A stretch of 64,000 bases of DNA, from assembly GCA_963728365.1 (NCBI GenBank), contig CAVSJI010000002.1:62001-126000 (forward strand), given 5' to 3'. Made by a program: the position numbers and the translations under genes. This document shows, one piece after another, positions 7,362 to 14,974 of the stretch. The stretch is from VRUE01 sp963728365. Its GTDB lineage: Bacteria > Actinomycetota > Thermoleophilia > Solirubrobacterales > 70-9. Each line of letters opens with the position of its first letter. Within the stretch, counting starts at the first letter, position 1. Below the pieces are notes generated by a model. It ran no database searches, was not told the origin of the DNA, and saw only the letters and a list, made by a program, of their open reading frames with translations.

Positions 7362-8554
7362 TGAAAGACAGAGGAGTGCTGATCGTCGGCGGTGGGCTGG
7401 CGGCGCAGCGGTGCGCCGAGACGTTGCGGCGTCGCGGCTTCGACGGATCGGTGCGGATGGTCTGCGCCGAGCCCGACCCGCCCTATGACCGCCCGCCGCT
7501 CTCCAAGGAGCTGCTCGCCGGCGAGTTGGAGGAGGAGGCGGTCGCCTACCGGCCGGCCTGGTGGTACGAGGAAGCGGGCGTCGAGCTGCTGCTCGGCGAC
7601 GCGGCTGAGGCGCTCGACTCGGTGGCGCGGCGGGTGCGGCTCGGGTCGGGGGCGGAGCTCGGCTACGAGCAGCTGCTGATCGCCACCGGCAGCGCTGCCC
7701 GGCGGCTGCCCTTCCTCGAGGGCTTCGAGAACGTGCACGCGCTGCGCACGCTGGCCGACGCGCGGCGGTTGCGCGCCGAGCTGGCGCCGGGGGCGCGGCT
7801 GGCGATCGTCGGCGCCGGCTTCATCGGCCAGGAGGTCGCCGCCACGGCGCGCCGCCTGGGCGCCGAGGTGTCCCTGATCGAGGCGCTGGAGACGCCGCTG
7901 GCGCCGATTCTCGGGGCGGAGCTGGGCGGCTGGTTCGCCGAGCTGCACACCGGCAAGGGCGTGCGGGTGCTGACCGGAGCGAGACTGGAGAGCGCCGCCG
8001 GTCGCGCCGGGCGCGCGCGCGAGCTGGTCCTCGAGGGCGGCGAGCGGATCGCCTGCGACGCGGTCGTGGTCGGGGTCGGCACGGCGCCGGCGACCGGGTG
8101 GCTGGCCGGCAGCGGGCTCGATGAGAACGGTGTCCGCACCGACGCCGCCGGGCGCACCGCGCTGCCCGGGGTCTTCGCCGCGGGCGACGCCTCGGTCCGC
8201 TTCGACCCGCGTACCGGAGAGCACGCCCGCACCGAGCACTGGGACGCGGCCGCCTGGCAGGGCGCCGCGGCGGCCAAGGCGATGCTCGGCGCGCAGCCGG
8301 GGACGCCGCCGCTGCCCAGCTTCTGGAGCGACCAGTACGGGATTCGGGTCCAGTACGTCGGCCACGCCCACCGCGCCGACGCGGTGCGGATCGAGGGCGA
8401 CCCGCAGGGCCGCGACTTCGAAGCGATCTTCACCAGCGACGGTGCCCCGGTCGCCGGCCTTGCTGTCGGCCGCCCGCGCTCGATCCCGATGCTGCGCAGG
8501 CAGATCGACCGGGCCGGCGCCCCGACTCACGACGAAGCGAAGGAGGCAGCATGA
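7361..8554 (+). CDS. FAD-dependent ferredoxin reductase
   Basis: A two-dinucleotide-fold flavoprotein of about 397 residues. The first motif is VLIVGGGLAAQRCAETLRR for FAD, the second is AIVGAGFIGQEVAATARRLG for NAD(P)H, and GVFAAGDASV marks the FAD C-motif. The C-terminal region fits the reductase domain of rubredoxin/ferredoxin reductases serving dioxygenases and P450s. I chose ATG 7361 over the adjacent ATG 7358 because GGAGGAGG (7349-7356) is better spaced for it. It overlaps the ferredoxin gene by ATGA, so the two very probably form one electron-supply pair. Confidence 0.9.
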   Translation: MKDRGVLIVGGGLAAQRCAETLRRRGFDGSVRMVCAEPDPPYDRPPLSKELLAGELEEEAVAYRPAWWYEEAGVELLLGDAAEALDSVARRVRLGSGAELGYEQLLIATGSAARRLPFLEGFENVHALRTLADARRLRAELAPGARLAIVGAGFIGQEVAATARRLGAEVSLIEALETPLAPILGAELGGWFAELHTGKGVRVLTGARLESAAGRAGRARELVLEGGERIACDAVVVGVGTAPATGWLAGSGLDENGVRTDAAGRTALPGVFAAGDASVRFDPRTGEHARTEHWDAAAWQGAAAAKAMLGAQPGTPPLPSFWSDQYGIRVQYVGHAHRADAVRIEGDPQGRDFEAIFTSDGAPVAGLAVGRPRSIPMLRRQIDRAGAPTHDEAKEAA

Positions 8555-8757
8555 GCTACCGAGCAGTGGTCGACCCCGACGAGTGCAGCGCCCACGGCGA
8601 CTGCGTGGAGGTCGCCCCGGAAGTCTTCCGCCTTGACGACACGGCCGTGGTGATCGGCACCGGCCCCTATGAGTTGCTGCTCGAGGCGGCCGAGGCCTGC
8701 CCGGCGGTCGCGATCTCGATCGTCGACGAGGACTCGGGCGAGGCGGTCTACCCATGA
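8551..8757 (+). CDS. [3Fe-4S]-type ferredoxin with CxxHxxC motif
   Basis: A 68-residue ferredoxin. The cluster motif is CSAHGDC followed by EACP, which gives three cysteines with His at the place of the second cysteine of a [4Fe-4S] motif. Such CxxHxxC...CP ferredoxins are known in actinobacteria, often near P450 genes. It overlaps the reductase gene. Partners in the window could be the ferric-reductase-like proteins here or the P450 fusion at 13361-14974. The C-terminal sequence is acidic, as is normal for these carriers. Confidence 0.9.
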   Translation: MSYRAVVDPDECSAHGDCVEVAPEVFRLDDTAVVIGTGPYELLLEAAEACPAVAISIVDEDSGEAVYP

Positions 8758-8785
8758 CCTTGTGGCGGTGAGGAAGCCGTCTCGA

Positions 8786-8932
8786 TAGGGGTTCCGCTTA
8801 ACCCCCGGCCGGGGGCGAGTCCGTCCCGGTAGGGGTTCCGCTTAACTTTTTCGGTGCATCGTCGGTGGGCTGGCGCCTCCAGCTCACGACGAAAAAGTAC
8901 AAGACGCTCCACCCCTACCGGGACGGACTCGC
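8786..8932. repeat. Long hairpin with direct repeats between convergent genes
   Basis: A perfect 22-base inverted repeat (8815-8836 with 8911-8932, arm core GTCCGTCCCGGTAGGGGT) encloses a second stem (ACTTTTTCG 8845-8853 with CGAAAAAGT 8890-8898). The 17-mer TAGGGGTTCCGCTTAAC occurs twice, at 8786-8802 and 8830-8846. The right arm contains the stop codon of the minus-strand gene at 8915. It may be a bidirectional terminator or a remnant of a small mobile element. Confidence 0.75.
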
Positions 8933-9514
8933 GGTGCGCGCAGGAGCTGATTGAGACTGGGGCTCACCCGCGTTTTTGGTGAGCTTGCTCAGTAGCAGGA
9001 TGGTGGCCGGGAGGGTGGGGATTGCTATTAGGAGGAGGAACCAGGGTTGGGTGGCGTCGGTGCCTGCGGTGAGGGTGTGGGCTATGCCGAGCAGCCAGAA
9101 GAGGGCGGTGAAGCGGTGCAGGGAGCGCCAGCGGGATTGGCCGATGGTGCGGCGGGCGTAGTAGGAGAGGCCGAGGGCGGCGAGGCCCCAGCCGGCGACG
9201 ATCCCGATCCCGGTCCAGAAGGGGCGGTAGGCGCCGGTGAAGGGGACCGAGATGTCGAGCGGCGAGGGGTGCATGTAGTGGTCGCCGAGCAGCGCCACGC
9301 CGTGCACGGCGATCGCCACCAGAGTCGCCAGCGAGAGCGCCTCGTGCAGCGCCTTGGTGTCGCTGCCGAGGCCCTTCAACGCGCCGCCGCGCGAGCCGAT
9401 CAGGAGGCCGGCGCCGACCGCGAGGCTCGAGAGGACGAGCGCCGCGGTGCCGGCGGCGCGACTGGTGATCCAGAAGACGTGCGGCCCGGCGGAGACCGCG
9501 CCGGCGACGATCAC
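8915..9514 (-). CDS. Ferric-reductase-like transmembrane protein, copy 2
   Basis: A 199-residue paralogue of the protein at 6741-7361, with the same layout of helices and histidines (KALHEALS, AIAVHGVALLG, SLHRFTALFW, GIAHTLTAG). It probably binds two haems and conducts electrons across the membrane. The start is GTG 9514 overlapping the stop of the small protein upstream (GTGA). No apbE or reductase is coupled to this copy, so it may share those of the plus-strand operon. Its last codons lie inside the long hairpin at 8815-8932. Confidence 0.82.
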   Translation of the reverse strand: MIVAGAVSAGPHVFWITSRAAGTAALVLSSLAVGAGLLIGSRGGALKGLGSDTKALHEALSLATLVAIAVHGVALLGDHYMHPSPLDISVPFTGAYRPFWTGIGIVAGWGLAALGLSYYARRTIGQSRWRSLHRFTALFWLLGIAHTLTAGTDATQPWFLLLIAIPTLPATILLLSKLTKNAGEPQSQSAPARTASPSR

Positions 9515-9900
9515 GAGGACGCGGTGACGACCGGTTCGGGTTCGGGCGCCGGTTCCGGTTCGACTTCGGCGAATTCTTCTTCGATCGCTTCCGCCTCAGG
9601 CGCGAATTCTTCTTCCGGTTCGGGTTCGAGCGCCGGTTCGTCCTCGTCGGAGGTTTCCGGTTCGGGCGCCGCCTGCGGTTCGGTCGCCGCCACCGAGTGC
9701 CGGCCGGCCCGCTTCGGCGCGCTGCTCAGCGCCGGGTCGTTGCCGCTCACCAGCTGGGCGAAGACGATCGCCCAGACCGCGGCGAAAAGCGCCAGCGAGC
9801 CGCGCAGCGTGCGCCGCCGGATCGTCGCCACCCGCCGCCGCCTCGCCCTGACCTTGGCCCGGGCCAGGCCCTTCGCCTCGAGTCGCGTGGTCTCGTCCAT
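9511..9900 (-). CDS. Single-pass membrane protein with Glu/Pro tail ending in PVVTASS
   Basis: A 129-residue protein. A very basic N-terminus (about residues 10-32) is followed by one helix (GSLALFAAVWAIVFAQLVSG), then a long acidic Glu/Pro-rich tail ending EPVVTASS. The ending resembles PVTTASS and PVTTGAS in the proteins at 4916-5491 and 5484-5765. Like those, it is coupled to a ferric-reductase-like gene. I infer that these small proteins are partners of the reductase-like proteins. No family recognised. The acidic tail contrasts with the Gly/Ser tail of the other two. Confidence 0.65.
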   Translation of the reverse strand: MDETTRLEAKGLARAKVRARRRRVATIRRRTLRGSLALFAAVWAIVFAQLVSGNDPALSSAPKRAGRHSVAATEPQAAPEPETSDEDEPALEPEPEEEFAPEAEAIEEEFAEVEPEPAPEPEPVVTASS

Positions 9901-9945
9901 GCCCGAGATGCTCCGGGCGGATTCCTAAGCGCCGCCAAAAGTCAG

Positions 9946-9961
9946 GTAAGAAAGCTCTTAC
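9946..9961. promoter_or_regulatory. 16-bp palindrome upstream of carbonic anhydrase (candidate operator)
   Basis: GTAAGA-AAGC-TCTTAC lies between the divergent acidic-tail membrane protein and the carbonic anhydrase gene, 17 bases before the latter's ATG. It matches the palindrome at 1565-1580 at 12 of 16 positions (consensus GTRAGARASCTCTYAC). Confidence 0.5.
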
Positions 9962-9978
9962 AGCTAGGCTGCCCGGCC

Positions 9979-10473
9979 ATGGATGTCATCGACGAGCTGC
10001 TGGGCAAGAACGACGCGGTCGCCGCCTCGCTGGCGCCGCGCCACCTGGACGTGCGGCCGAGCCTGCGCCTGGCGATCGTCACCTGCATGGACTCGCGGCT
10101 CGACGTCTTCGCAGCGCTGGGGCTGGGTGACGGCGAGGCGCACGTCTTGCGCAACGCCGGCGGGGTGATCACCGACGACGTGATCCGCTCGCTGGCGATC
10201 TCCCAGCGGCTGCTCGGCACCCGCGAGGTGATGCTGATCCATCACACCGACTGCGGCATGCTGAAGCTCACCGACGACGGCTTCCGCGCCGAGTTGCAGG
10301 CCGACACCGGCGTCGCCCCGGCCTTCGCGATCGAGTCCTTCACCGACCTCGACGCCGACGTGCGCCAGTCGCTCCTGCGCGTGCGCCGCTCCGAGTTCCT
10401 CCCCCACCGCGACGCGGTGCGCGGCTTCGTCTACGACGTCGACACCCACCGTCTGCGCGAGGTCAAGGCCTGA
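9979..10473 (+). CDS. Beta-class carbonic anhydrase
   Basis: Catalyses reversible hydration of CO2 to bicarbonate with a zinc ion. The 164-residue sequence has the zinc-ligand Cys36 and the Asp/Arg pair in TCMDSR, plus the second ligand set His89 and Cys92 in HHTDCG, with RNAGG between them. The length fits short actinobacterial beta-CA enzymes. I chose ATG 9979 because it is followed at once by the conserved domain. The gene ends 18 bases before the convergent quinoprotein gene. Confidence 0.9.
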   Translation: MDVIDELLGKNDAVAASLAPRHLDVRPSLRLAIVTCMDSRLDVFAALGLGDGEAHVLRNAGGVITDDVIRSLAISQRLLGTREVMLIHHTDCGMLKLTDDGFRAELQADTGVAPAFAIESFTDLDADVRQSLLRVRRSEFLPHRDAVRGFVYDVDTHRLREVKA

Positions 10474-10491
10474 ACAGCCCGGCCGGCACCG

Positions 10492-12039
10492 TCACCCGCC
10501 GAGCTTGAAGGCGACGATCTGCGCTTCCTGGCCGGCCGCGGCGGCGAGCCCGGCCGGCGCGATCAGCATGTCGCCCTCGGCCATCACGCCTGAGTTGGTC
10601 CCGGCTGGCAGGCTCTGACGCCAGACCACCTGGCCCGACTTCGCGTCGAAGGCGCTGACCACGCCTTCGGAGGACGTGGCGAAGACGAGGTCGTTGACCA
10701 CGGTGGTCGCGCCGAACGCCGGGGTGGAGAGCTTTTCCTTCCACTTGACCTTGCCCGTGGCCAGGTCGAGTGCCGCGACTTCGCCGCTCGGAGTACCGTT
10801 TTCCACCGTTTCGCTGCCCGAGACCAGTTCGATCGCGTTGTTGACGATTGGCACGAAGACCGACTTGCCGTCGGTCGACGCCGGCGCAATCACGCCGCCC
10901 AACGAGCCGGGGTAAAGGGTCCCGGTCTTGATCTTCGACTCTTCGCCGCGCATCGCCAGCAGGCCGTCTTCATCGTGGCCGTTGTGTTCGCCGACGGCGC
11001 GCTTCCAGATTGTCTTGCCGGTCTTCGGGTCGGCGGCGAGCACGATGCCCGACTTGCCCGCGGCGACGACGATTTCGCGACCGCCCGACTGGGTGAGAAT
11101 CGGCGGGCCCTGGAAATCCCAGTCGTGGAGATCGTGCGGAGTGACCTGGTTGTACCACTCGAGCTTGCCGGTCTTGGCGTTGAGCTTGACCAGCGAGTCG
11201 GTGTAGAGGTTGGGCCCGGGACGGCTCGAGCCCCAGGGGTATTTGCCGGTTCCCGGAAAGGGCGCCGGGTTGCCGACCCCGATGTACATCGAGCCCTTGC
11301 CGTCGAAGGCCGGCGGGTACCAGACGCCGCCGCCGGCGTTGACCGTCGGCTTGCCCCAGAGGTCCTCGGGCACCGTGTCGAAATGCCACTTTTTCTTACC
11401 CGTCTTCGCGTCGAGCCCCCAGAGGATGCCGACGCCGCCGCCTTCGTAGAGCTCGTTGGCGTTGAGCGGCACGGTCGAGACGTAGACCATCCCGGCGTCG
11501 TAGCCGGGGGCCATGTCGATGCCCTCGTGTTCGTTGCGGGTGAGTTTCACCGACCAGAGCTCTTCGCCACTTTCCTGGTCGAGGGCGAAGGCTTCGGTCG
11601 GCGTCGCGCCGAAGACCTTGCCTTCGGAGACGACGACCCCATTCGGCCCCTCGTCGGGCTGTTCGAAGCTGGCGTTCCAGAGCACCTTGCCCGATTCGAG
11701 GTCGAGCGCCTGCACGTTGGAGGCGAGATCCTGCGAGTAGATCACGCCCTTGTCGATCACAGGAGTGGAGGCGTAGCTGCCGAAGTTGCTTTCGCCGGTG
11801 ATCGGCGCGCTCCAGGCTTCACTGAGGCTGGTGACGTTGGAGCTGTTGATTTCGCTCGGGGCGCTGCGGGTGTTCGCTGCGTCGACTCCGGGGAAGCCGG
11901 AGCCGGTGAAGCTGGCTTCGCCGCCCGAGGACGAGGACGAGCCGCCACAGCCGCCAATCGCCAGCGCCGCGACGAGGGCCGCCGCTACGAAAGGCCCGGC
12001 AGCGCGCATCGGCCAGTTCCCCCTGCTCAGACTGGTCAT
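10492..12039 (-). CDS. Quinoprotein-like beta-propeller lipoprotein
   Basis: A 515-residue exported protein with a lipobox (ALAIGGCGG, Cys near residue 31) and then repeated propeller blades of PQQ-enzyme type, with recurring DAKTGK-W and DLATGKVKW segments. HDLHDWDFQGPP matches a conserved segment of PQQ-dependent alcohol dehydrogenases. I cannot confirm the full set of PQQ and metal ligands, so this may be a true dehydrogenase or a catalytically silent propeller. Its ATG overlaps the stop of the MbtG-like gene (ATGA), making it the last gene of the 10.5-20.6 kb operon. A cell-surface oxidation of the pathway product is one possibility (inference). Confidence 0.8.
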   Translation of the reverse strand: MTSLSRGNWPMRAAGPFVAAALVAALAIGGCGGSSSSSGGEASFTGSGFPGVDAANTRSAPSEINSSNVTSLSEAWSAPITGESNFGSYASTPVIDKGVIYSQDLASNVQALDLESGKVLWNASFEQPDEGPNGVVVSEGKVFGATPTEAFALDQESGEELWSVKLTRNEHEGIDMAPGYDAGMVYVSTVPLNANELYEGGGVGILWGLDAKTGKKKWHFDTVPEDLWGKPTVNAGGGVWYPPAFDGKGSMYIGVGNPAPFPGTGKYPWGSSRPGPNLYTDSLVKLNAKTGKLEWYNQVTPHDLHDWDFQGPPILTQSGGREIVVAAGKSGIVLAADPKTGKTIWKRAVGEHNGHDEDGLLAMRGEESKIKTGTLYPGSLGGVIAPASTDGKSVFVPIVNNAIELVSGSETVENGTPSGEVAALDLATGKVKWKEKLSTPAFGATTVVNDLVFATSSEGVVSAFDAKSGQVVWRQSLPAGTNSGVMAEGDMLIAPAGLAAAAGQEAQIVAFKLGG

Positions 12040-13364
12040 TGCGCGACCCTATGCGATTGTTTTGTACCTGTCAAATAATCTCGGACAATTGGCTGAAGGA
12101 CCCGGTTGGAGAGCAGGCCGAGCGCCCCGAGGTTGGCGAAGCCGGGGCCCTGACTGAGCCCGGCGAGGCCCGGGATGTGCAGGCGGGGGCTCATGCCGCG
12201 CAGCTCCAGATGGCGGCCGATCGGCACCTCGGTTCCCGCCGGCCGGTCCCAAACCTGGCCCACCTGGCGCTCGATCTCCTCGCGCACGGCGGCCGGGAAG
12301 AGGGTGCGCAGCTGGGCCAGCAGGTCGAATCCGGTGCAGTTGGCGACGAAGTCGTGCTCGCTTCCGGCCGGCCCCTCCGGCGATTCGTACTCGAGCCGCA
12401 CACCCGCCCCGTCGCGGGTCGCGCCGACGTCGGTGACCCGGCCGGTGAGGAAGCGACAGCGATCGTCGTAGGCGATCTTGTCGAGGCTCGGCGGGTCGAA
12501 GACGCCGCGGTCGGAATGCTTGACGAAGTCGCGGCGCGTCTGCAGGTCGAGCGACTCCCATTCGACCGTGTCGGGATTGGAGAAGACGCGGTTCTCGAGG
12601 AAGCTCTCGCCGCGGCTCATCGGCAGCATCGGCGTGTAGATCGTGAAGCGGCAGTCCGGCCGCATCTCGCGCAGGAACATCGTCGCGCTGAGGGCGCTCT
12701 CGCCGCCGCCGACGATCGCCACGTCCTGCTCACAGCCCTCGGGAATGCGGGCGAACTCCTCGCGGCGGCTGTCGCAGTGGAAGACCCGCCCCTCGACCGC
12801 CGGCTCGTGCGGAAAGGCGCGGTGGATTCCCGGCCCGGTGAGGACCAGCGCCCGCCCGCGGTGACGCGAGGCGCCCTGGGGCCGCTCGGCCTCGACCAGC
12901 CACCCCTCCGCGTCCTCCTCGAGCCGCACCTGCGTGACCCGGGCGCGCAGATGCTCGACCCCCTCGGTCGCCTTGCCGAGGACCCAGGTGAGGTACTCGC
13001 CGTAGTCGCGGTGGCGGACCTGCGGCGAGCCGGCGTCGACCCAGCGCGCGTAGCGGCGGGTGGCGATCATGAACTGCTGCCAGGTGAACTGGCCGAGGGC
13101 CGCGTCGACCGCCTCGCCGGCCTCGCCGAACTCGATGTGGCTCTGGTAGGGGAAGCCGATGTCCTTGATCGGGGTTACCGCCAGCGGCTCCTCGCCCGAG
13201 GTCATCCCGTTGCGCCCCTTCCAGGAAGCGGCGGCCTCGGTGCTCTCGATCACCAGCGCCGAGATCCGGGCGAGGCCGAGAGCGTTGAGGACGTGGACCT
13301 TTGTCGCGATCCCCGCCGCCTTGGCGCCGGCGCCGACGACGATCAGGTCGTGGCGCTCGCTCAT
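12036..13364 (-). CDS. MbtG-like FAD/NADPH-dependent N-hydroxylating monooxygenase
   Basis: A 442-residue member of the lysine/ornithine N-hydroxylase family (SidA/IucD/MbtG). It has an FAD site at the N-terminus (DLIVVGAGAKAAGIA), the segment TPIKDIGFPYQS and FTWQQFMIATRRYARW as in MbtG of mycobactin biosynthesis, an NADPH site (VAIVGGGESALSA) and the C-terminal NCTGFDLL motif. MbtG hydroxylates a lysine side-chain amine. The substrate here is unknown and could be a pathway intermediate. It overlaps both neighbours by ATGA. No NRPS or siderophore gene is present, so a plain siderophore role is not supported by context. Confidence 0.85.
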   Translation of the reverse strand: MSERHDLIVVGAGAKAAGIATKVHVLNALGLARISALVIESTEAAASWKGRNGMTSGEEPLAVTPIKDIGFPYQSHIEFGEAGEAVDAALGQFTWQQFMIATRRYARWVDAGSPQVRHRDYGEYLTWVLGKATEGVEHLRARVTQVRLEEDAEGWLVEAERPQGASRHRGRALVLTGPGIHRAFPHEPAVEGRVFHCDSRREEFARIPEGCEQDVAIVGGGESALSATMFLREMRPDCRFTIYTPMLPMSRGESFLENRVFSNPDTVEWESLDLQTRRDFVKHSDRGVFDPPSLDKIAYDDRCRFLTGRVTDVGATRDGAGVRLEYESPEGPAGSEHDFVANCTGFDLLAQLRTLFPAAVREEIERQVGQVWDRPAGTEVPIGRHLELRGMSPRLHIPGLAGLSQGPGFANLGALGLLSNRVLQPIVRDYLTGTKQSHRVAQ

Positions 13365-14974
13365 GCCAGGGCGGGGGTTCGGGGGCGGGCGACGACCAGG
13401 CCGTGGTCGGCGGGGCTGAAGGAGATCGCGGCGCGGGCGATCCGCTCGCCGCCGGACTCGACCGGCTCGAGGTCGACCTCCTCGAGCACGGTGCGCAGCA
13501 CCCGCTTCATCTCCTGTTCGGCGTAGCTGGCGGCGAGGCAGCGGCGGGCGCCGCCGCCGAAGGGGATCCAGGTCGGCACCGCGGCGCGCTGGGTGAGGAA
13601 GCGCTCGGGGATGAACTCGCTTGGGCTCTCATAGACGTCCTCGCGATGGTGGACGAGGTAGACGCAGGGCGCGATCAGCGTCCCGGCCGACAGCTCGTAG
13701 CCGCCCAGCGTCGCCGGCTTCAAGAGGCGCCGGACGACGACCGAGACCGGCGGGCGCAGGCGCAGGGTCTCCTTGACCACCGCGTCGAGGTACTCGTCTC
13801 CCCCGCCCTCGCGGACTTCTCCCTGCAGGCGCTCCAGCTTGTCCGGGTGGCGCAGGAGTCGCTCGAAGACCCAGGCGAGCGAGCTCGAGGTCGGGCCGTC
13901 GGTGAGCAGGGTGAGCAGTTCGTCGCGCAGCTCTTTCTCGCTGAGCGGCGCGCCCTGCTCGTCGCGGGCGTCGACGAGGATCGAGACCGCATCGCGGCGG
14001 CCGTCCTCGCCTTCGTCCCGGCGGCGGCGCGCCTCGGCGAGCACGGCGTCCTCGACCGGGTCCATCGCCGTTCGCCAGCCGGGTTCCGCTTCGAGCCAGT
14101 CCGAGCCGAAGAGGGCCAGCTTCAAGAGCCGATCGGGGTCGTTGATCGCCTCGGTCAGGTTGGTGAGCAGGCCGCGCAGCGGGTCGAGCCGCCCCTCGTC
14201 GTCGCCGAAGACCGCGCGCATCACCACCTCCTGGGTGAGCTCCTGCATCCGCGGCCATAGCGCGAAGGGCTCGCCGGCCGGCCAGGAGCGCACTGCCTGG
14301 CGAGCCAGCTCGGTCATCGCCCCGGCGTCCTCGCGCATCCGCTCGCCGTGAAAGCGGGGCAGCATCATCTTGCGGCGCACCATGTGCTCGGGCTCCTCGC
14401 TGAGCATCACCGAGTGGGCGCCGAGGACGGGGCGCAGGGCCAGGTTCGGCATGCCGACGCCGAGCTCGTCGGTGCCGGTCGAGAAGACGCGTTTGACGTC
14501 CTCGGGGTCGGAGAGCAGGACCCAGGTGCCGAGGTGGCGCAGGCGCAGGGTGAAGGTGTCGCCGAAACGCTCGCGACACTGCTCGAGCATCGGCAGCGGC
14601 TCGTAGGCCCAGCGCATCGATTGGACCATCTCCGGGTCCTCAGGGCCCGGCGGCAGGCCGGCGTCGGAGTCGGCAGCCGCGCTCGCCGCGCCGGGCTCGG
14701 CCATCAGCTCGTCCTCGAGCTTGCAGGTGGCGCCGATCAAGAGCTCGAAGAGCTCGGCGGTGAAGTCCTCGGGCAGCCCCGCCTCGGCGCCGCGCGCCAG
14801 GTAGCGGGAGCAGACTTGGGCCACCCGCTCGGGCTGCATCATCGGGATCCCGTGCTCGCCCTTGTACTCGGCGACTTCGCGGCAGATCTGAAAGCGCTCG
14901 CCAAGCAGCCGCGCGATCTCCGCATCGATCGGGTCCAACCGCTCCCGAAACCCTGTGAGGCTCGCGTCGCTCAT
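13361..14974 (-). CDS. 4-amino-4-deoxychorismate mutase (PapB-type) fused to cytochrome P450
   Basis: Residues 8-92 form an AroQ-type mutase domain. Its GIPMMQPERV segment and C-terminal KLEDELM resemble the PapB/CmlD group that turns 4-amino-4-deoxychorismate into 4-amino-4-deoxyprephenate, rather than plain chorismate mutase. After a short linker, residues 110-537 are a P450 with ExxR (KETLRLRP), PERF and the haem loop PFGGGARRC (Cys near residue 476; the usual Gly two positions after Cys is Ala). The I-helix reads TDGPTSSSLAW. The usual acid-alcohol pair is replaced by Thr-Ser, so oxygen activation may be atypical. It overlaps the deacetylase-like gene and the hydroxylase gene by ATGA. A mutase-P450 fusion is unusual in my knowledge. 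Confidence 0.88.
   Translation of the reverse strand: MSDASLTGFRERLDPIDAEIARLLGERFQICREVAEYKGEHGIPMMQPERVAQVCSRYLARGAEAGLPEDFTAELFELLIGATCKLEDELMAEPGAASAAADSDAGLPPGPEDPEMVQSMRWAYEPLPMLEQCRERFGDTFTLRLRHLGTWVLLSDPEDVKRVFSTGTDELGVGMPNLALRPVLGAHSVMLSEEPEHMVRRKMMLPRFHGERMREDAGAMTELARQAVRSWPAGEPFALWPRMQELTQEVVMRAVFGDDEGRLDPLRGLLTNLTEAINDPDRLLKLALFGSDWLEAEPGWRTAMDPVEDAVLAEARRRRDEGEDGRRDAVSILVDARDEQGAPLSEKELRDELLTLLTDGPTSSSLAWVFERLLRHPDKLERLQGEVREGGGDEYLDAVVKETLRLRPPVSVVVRRLLKPATLGGYELSAGTLIAPCVYLVHHREDVYESPSEFIPERFLTQRAAVPTWIPFGGGARRCLAASYAEQEMKRVLRTVLEEVDLEPVESGGERIARAAISFSPADHGLVVARPRTPALA

Noticed and set aside
12036..13364. Siderophore cluster interpretation based on the MbtG-like gene
   Set aside because: No NRPS, salicylate or transport genes accompany it; neighbours instead use aminodeoxychorismate.
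12039..13526. Plus-strand 495-residue frame over the MbtG-like gene
   Set aside because: Composition is Arg/Ala/Gly-rich without domains; the opposite strand is clearly an FAD monooxygenase.
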